Of a DNA stretch of 64,000 nt, positions 60,556-64,000 are shown piece by piece (the first letter of the stretch is position 1; each line of letters begins with the position of its first letter). Under the pieces are notes generated by a model, which worked only from the letters and a program-made list of their open reading frames with translations, did no database searches and was not told where the DNA came from. Made by a program: the position numbers and the translations under genes. Source of the stretch: Streptomyces vilmorinianum (lineage in GTDB: Bacteria > Actinomycetota > Actinomycetes > Streptomycetales > Streptomycetaceae); the NCBI RefSeq assembly GCF_005517195.1, contig NZ_CP040244.1, forward strand, positions 624,501 through 688,500, written 5' to 3'.

Positions 60556-62793
60556 GTGGCGGGCGAGTCCCCCGACAAGGCGGAGGAGCAGGAGTCCTCG
60601 AAGGAGACGACTCCGGGCGGCGGCGGCCGGGATCCGCGGCTGTCCGTACTCCGTGAGCCCGCGGCCGCGCCCTCGTCGACGACGGGGGCGCCGAAGGGTT
60701 CGCCGGTCCAGGTCGACCAGCCGACGGCCGTCTTCAAGACCGTCGCCCCGCGCACCCCGGAGGACGACGCCCCGGTGGCGGACGCGGCGGACGCGGCGGA
60801 GACGGACGAGACGGACGCGGAGACGGACGCGGAGGCCGCCGAGGAGGGCGCCGGGGAGGGCGACCGCCTGCGGGCGGCGGTGGCGGCGTGGGTCGCCTCC
60901 GGCGACGAGGAGCCGTCGGAGCCGTCGGAGGCCGATGAGGCGGAGGCTGCGGACGCTGAGGCGGCTGACGCGGACGACGCGGAGACGTCTGGCGAGGACG
61001 CCGAGGCTGAGTCCGACGTTGAGGCCGAGTCCGACGCCGAGACCGACCGCCCCGGACGGGCTGTGCCGACGTGGGCGGCCGGCCGTGACGGCAGCGGTAC
61101 GGACGCCGGCGCCGGGGAGTCCTGGTTCGCGCGGAAGCCCGCCGCGGCGAAGGCCGACGAGGAGCCCGAGGCCGAGGCCAAGCCCGAGCCTGAGGCCAAG
61201 CCTGAGGCCAAGCCCGAGGCCCCCGCTGTCGATCAGCCCACCACCGTGTTCAAGGCCGTGCGGCCGCCTGTCGTGGACCAGCCGACGACCGCGCTGAAGA
61301 TCCCGCCGGCCGCCCCGGCGACCCCGGCGACCCCGGAGCCCGCCGCCGAGAGCACGAGCAAGTTCGTGCCCCTCCGCACCGACGCCCCGAAGCCCGCCGC
61401 CCCGGCCCCGGCCCCGGCCCCGGCTTCGGCCAAGGCGGCGGCCCCCACCCCCGTAACCCCGCCGTCGCTCACCGAGGCGGAGCGGACCAAGCAGCAGCCC
61501 ATGCCGCCGCTGCCCCCGCTCGACCTCCTCGCCGAGCTGACGAACACTCCGCCCCCGCCGCCGACGCCCCTGCGCACCACGCTCCGGCGGGTGAGGATCT
61601 GGACCCCGCTGGTGGTCCTGCTCCTGATCATCTTTGCGATCGTACAGTTCGTACGACCGCTCCCCGCCCCCGTCCTCACGCTCTCCGCCGCCCCCACCTT
61701 CACCTTCGAGGGCGGCGAGCTGACGATGCCGTGGCCCACCGAGGGTCAGGGCGCCGCCGAGGTCGAGGGCGTCGGCTCGCTCGGGACGTACGGGGCCCAG
61801 AAGCCCGCCCCGCTCGCGAGTGTGGCCAAGACGATGACGGCGTACGTGATCCTGCGGGACCACCCCATCAAGGGGAACGAGACCGGCCCCGAGATCGCCA
61901 TCGACAAGAAGGCCGATGACGAGGCCGGGGCGCAGTTCGAGTCGACGGCGGCCGTCAAGGAGGGGCAGGAGTACTCCGAGAAGGAGCTGCTCCAGCTCCT
62001 CATGATCCCGTCCGCGAACAACGTGGCCCGGCTGCTCGCCCGCTGGGACGCCGGTTCGGAGGCCGCGTTCGTCGAGAAGATGAACGCCGCCGCGAAGGAC
62101 CTCGGGATGACGGAGTCGACGTACACCGACCCGTCCGGTCTGGAGTCGACCACCGTCTCGACCCCGCTGGACCAGCTGAAGCTGGCGAAGGCGGTCATGC
62201 AGTACGACGTGTTCCGGGAGATCGTGAACATGCCGAACCTCACCGTCGACGGCATCCCCGGCCGGATCGAGAACAACAACAAGATCATCCTTGAGCCGGG
62301 CGTCTCCGGCATCAAGACCGGCTCGTCCACCCCGGCCGGCGGCAACCTCCTCTGGGCCGCGAACACCGTCATCGACGGCAAGGAGCGCCGGATCCTCGGC
62401 ATCGTCATGGGGGCGAAGGACGCCCGCCTGCTGCACGAGAAGCTCCAGCTGTCGATCGACTACAGCTTCAAGCTGATCCAGCAGGCGCAGAAGGACGTGA
62501 CCTCCGCCGCCGTGGTCCGCAAGGGCCAGGTCGTCGGCTACATCGACGACGGCCTCGGCGGCCGCACCCCGGTCGTCGCGGACAAGGAGCTCAAGGCCGT
62601 CGGCTGGCCGGGCCTGAAGGTGAACCTGGAGCTGACCGACGGCGGCAAGGCCGTACCGCACGCCGGCAAGGCGGGCGACGTCGTCGGCCAGGTGTCGATC
62701 GGCAGCGGCGCCGGCAAGGTCAGCGCGCCCGTCTCCCTCCAGACGGACCTGGCGGAGCCCGGCTTCGACAAGAAGCTGACCCGTCTGGGTTGA
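60556..62793 (+). CDS. D-alanyl-D-alanine carboxypeptidase with long cytosolic N-terminus
   Basis: A 745-residue PBP5-type enzyme. The catalytic domain (about 400-690) has S422-V-A-K425, S486-A-N488 and K587-T-G589. One membrane helix (about 348-370) places it outside the cell. The first 345 residues are cytosolic, Glu/Ala/Asp-rich and disordered, with three VDQPT motifs at 53, 225 and 240 (VDQPTAVFK, VDQPTTVFK, VDQPTTALK). These threonines could be kinase targets. It trims peptidoglycan side chains. GTG 60556 has GGAGGAGG in front. Confidence 0.9.
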   Translation: MAGESPDKAEEQESSKETTPGGGGRDPRLSVLREPAAAPSSTTGAPKGSPVQVDQPTAVFKTVAPRTPEDDAPVADAADAAETDETDAETDAEAAEEGAGEGDRLRAAVAAWVASGDEEPSEPSEADEAEAADAEAADADDAETSGEDAEAESDVEAESDAETDRPGRAVPTWAAGRDGSGTDAGAGESWFARKPAAAKADEEPEAEAKPEPEAKPEAKPEAPAVDQPTTVFKAVRPPVVDQPTTALKIPPAAPATPATPEPAAESTSKFVPLRTDAPKPAAPAPAPAPASAKAAAPTPVTPPSLTEAERTKQQPMPPLPPLDLLAELTNTPPPPPTPLRTTLRRVRIWTPLVVLLLIIFAIVQFVRPLPAPVLTLSAAPTFTFEGGELTMPWPTEGQGAAEVEGVGSLGTYGAQKPAPLASVAKTMTAYVILRDHPIKGNETGPEIAIDKKADDEAGAQFESTAAVKEGQEYSEKELLQLLMIPSANNVARLLARWDAGSEAAFVEKMNAAAKDLGMTESTYTDPSGLESTTVSTPLDQLKLAKAVMQYDVFREIVNMPNLTVDGIPGRIENNNKIILEPGVSGIKTGSSTPAGGNLLWAANTVIDGKERRILGIVMGAKDARLLHEKLQLSIDYSFKLIQQAQKDVTSAAVVRKGQVVGYIDDGLGGRTPVVADKELKAVGWPGLKVNLELTDGGKAVPHAGKAGDVVGQVSIGSGAGKVSAPVSLQTDLAEPGFDKKLTRLG

Positions 62794-62798
62794 CGTGA

Positions 62799-62833
62799 CA
62801 GGGCGGCGCCCCGGCTCTCCGGGGTGCCGCCTG
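62799..62833 (+). terminator. Hairpin terminator after the carboxypeptidase
   Basis: CAGGGCGGCGCCCCGG (62799-62814) pairs imperfectly with CCGGGGTGCCGCCTG (62819-62833). Confidence 0.72.
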
Positions 62834-62869
62834 TTAGCGTTCCGGAGACCGAGAGCGAGAGGGCCGCGA

Positions 62870-64000
62870 GTGACCACCGCCGAGCCGACACGCGCCGACG
62901 ACGGTGCGCAGGCGCGGCCTGCCGTGCCCTCACGAATAGACCTTCCGGCCCCCCGCCCACCCACCGAGACGGCACCCAGTACGACGGGTGCGGGTGCGGG
63001 TGCGGGTGCGGGTACGGGTGCGAGTGCGCGTCCGCGGCCCCACCGCCGTAAGCGCCGCTACCCCGTCATGATCGCGACGGGCCTCGCCGCGCTCACCCAC
63101 GTTCTCTGGGTCTTCCTGTTCGCGAACAGCGGCGGCGACCTCGCCGCCCAGGACGCGTGGGCCGAGTTCGTGGGGCGTCACCCCGACTCCGCGTACAACC
63201 TCGCCTGGTACGGCGGGATGCACCCGGTCTCGTACAGCGTCGTCTCGCCGTATGTGATGTCGGTGCTCGGCGTCCGTACGACGATGATGATCGCCGGCAC
63301 GGTCTCGGCCGGGCTCACGGCGCTGATCCTGGTGCGGGTGCGGGCGGTCCGCAATCCGCTGGCGTGCTCGCTGGCCGGCGTCTTCGCGTTCCTGTGCAAC
63401 GCCCTGTCGGGGCGGGTGACGTTCGGGCTCGGCATGATGTTCGCGCTGGGCGCGGTCGCGGCCGTCTTCTGCTGGCCGTACCGCTGGCGCCACAAGCGAT
63501 GGGCGAAGGCGGCGGTCGCCGCGCCGCTCGCCGGTCTGGCGACCGCCTGCAGCCCGGTGGCCGGGCTCTTCCTCGGGGTCGCGGCGGCGGCTCTCTTCCT
63601 CAACAAGCGGCGCCCGGGCGCGTACGCCCTCGGTCTCGCCCCCGTCCTCGTCGTCGCGCTGTCCTCCTGGCTGTTCCCCTTCTCCGGTACGCAGCCGATG
63701 TCGCTGGCGTCGACGGCACTGCCGTTCCTCTTCGGCGTGCTGTGCTTCCTGCTCGTGCCGCGCGAGTGGCGCACGGTCCGCACCGGCGCGGCCGTGTACT
63801 CCGCCGGCACGCTGCTGACCTGGCTGGTGGACTCGCAGATCGGCTCGAACGTCTCCCGGCTGGTGATGCTCTTCGCGGGGGTGGTGCTGCTGGCCGCCCT
63901 GCCGTACGCGGTGCCGCGCTCGCGCCGGTGGTACGCGCTCGTGGTCGCGTTCGCCGGGCTGAACCTCTGGATCGGCTTCAAGGGCGTCGACGACATCATC
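62870..64000 (+). CDS. Polytopic membrane protein, N-terminal part
   Basis: 377 codons are visible and the frame runs off the right edge. A 60-residue cytosolic leader with a GAGAGAGTGASA repeat is followed by many hydrophobic helices (PVMIATGLAALTHVLWVFLFA, MMIAGTVSAGLTALILV, FLFGVLCFLLVPRE). HPDSAYNLAWYGGMHPVSYSVVSPY, between the first helices, resembles the outside loop of membrane glycosyltransferases or MFS-like proteins. GAGAGGG lies 6 bases before GTG 62870. The function is not recognised. Confidence 0.8.
   Translation, partial: MTTAEPTRADDGAQARPAVPSRIDLPAPRPPTETAPSTTGAGAGAGAGTGASARPRPHRRKRRYPVMIATGLAALTHVLWVFLFANSGGDLAAQDAWAEFVGRHPDSAYNLAWYGGMHPVSYSVVSPYVMSVLGVRTTMMIAGTVSAGLTALILVRVRAVRNPLACSLAGVFAFLCNALSGRVTFGLGMMFALGAVAAVFCWPYRWRHKRWAKAAVAAPLAGLATACSPVAGLFLGVAAAALFLNKRRPGAYALGLAPVLVVALSSWLFPFSGTQPMSLASTALPFLFGVLCFLLVPREWRTVRTGAAVYSAGTLLTWLVDSQIGSNVSRLVMLFAGVVLLAALPYAVPRSRRWYALVVAFAGLNLWIGFKGVDDII

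Overview
The window is high-GC actinobacterial DNA. Third-position G/C bias, frequent GTG starts, overlapping GTGA/ATGA junctions, leaderless -10 boxes, an AfsR/SARP regulator, DUF397/XRE genes and a FbiC (CofGH fusion) gene all point to a Streptomyces chromosome. The species cannot be named from sequence alone. Both ends of the window cut genes. No rRNA, tRNA, insertion sequence, prophage or CRISPR array was seen.

Layout. (1) 1-4100: late genes of futalosine-type menaquinone synthesis (prenyltransferase end, UbiX-like flavin prenyltransferase, Lrp regulator, radical SAM MqnE), with a Phd/RelE toxin-antitoxin pair set between the first two. (2) 4100-15000: a cystine-type symporter behind a cysteine-rich leader peptide, small hypotheticals, a TetR regulator, a MaoC-like protein, a long-chain acyl-CoA ligase, a PdxH-like oxidase and a secreted FG-GAP protein. 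(3) 14.7-18.9, 24.1-28.1, 33.3-41.0 and 56.3-58.0 kb: blocks of acyl-CoA and ketone catabolism genes (thiolases, DUF35 protein, crotonase, acyl-CoA dehydrogenase, CoA ligase, F420/flavin oxidoreductases, SDRs, amidohydrolases, aldehyde dehydrogenase). (4) Between and after these: an AfsK-like kinase with a beta-propeller, an RHH/PIN pair, an SARP-NB-ARC-TPR regulator with a repeat peptide, an amino acid permease, a nitrate/nitrite-type sensor kinase, GNATs, a PHP-domain secreted protein, FbiC, a degenerate ADP-ribosylglycohydrolase, a Na+/solute symporter, an XRE/DUF397 pair, a GPP34 protein, a D,D-carboxypeptidase and a truncated membrane protein.

How the genes work together. The most striking signal is one 17-bp palindrome, consensus TCTGACGNNNCGTCAGA. 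It occurs ten times in promoter regions, always beside a gene of the catabolic blocks, over 41 kb, and a weaker copy lies on the start codon of the TetR gene at 18212-18859. I infer one dispersed regulon for breakdown of an unidentified, probably ketone-bearing or alicyclic, carboxylic acid. FbiC at 50009 makes the F420 precursor that three oxidoreductases in the window probably use. Other notable items are the cysteine leader peptide, an ADP-ribosylglycohydrolase that has lost the acidic residues of both metal-binding motifs, a DQHAT-repeat peptide next to a TPR regulator, a pair of DnaA boxes, and a toxin-like gene remnant before fbiC.
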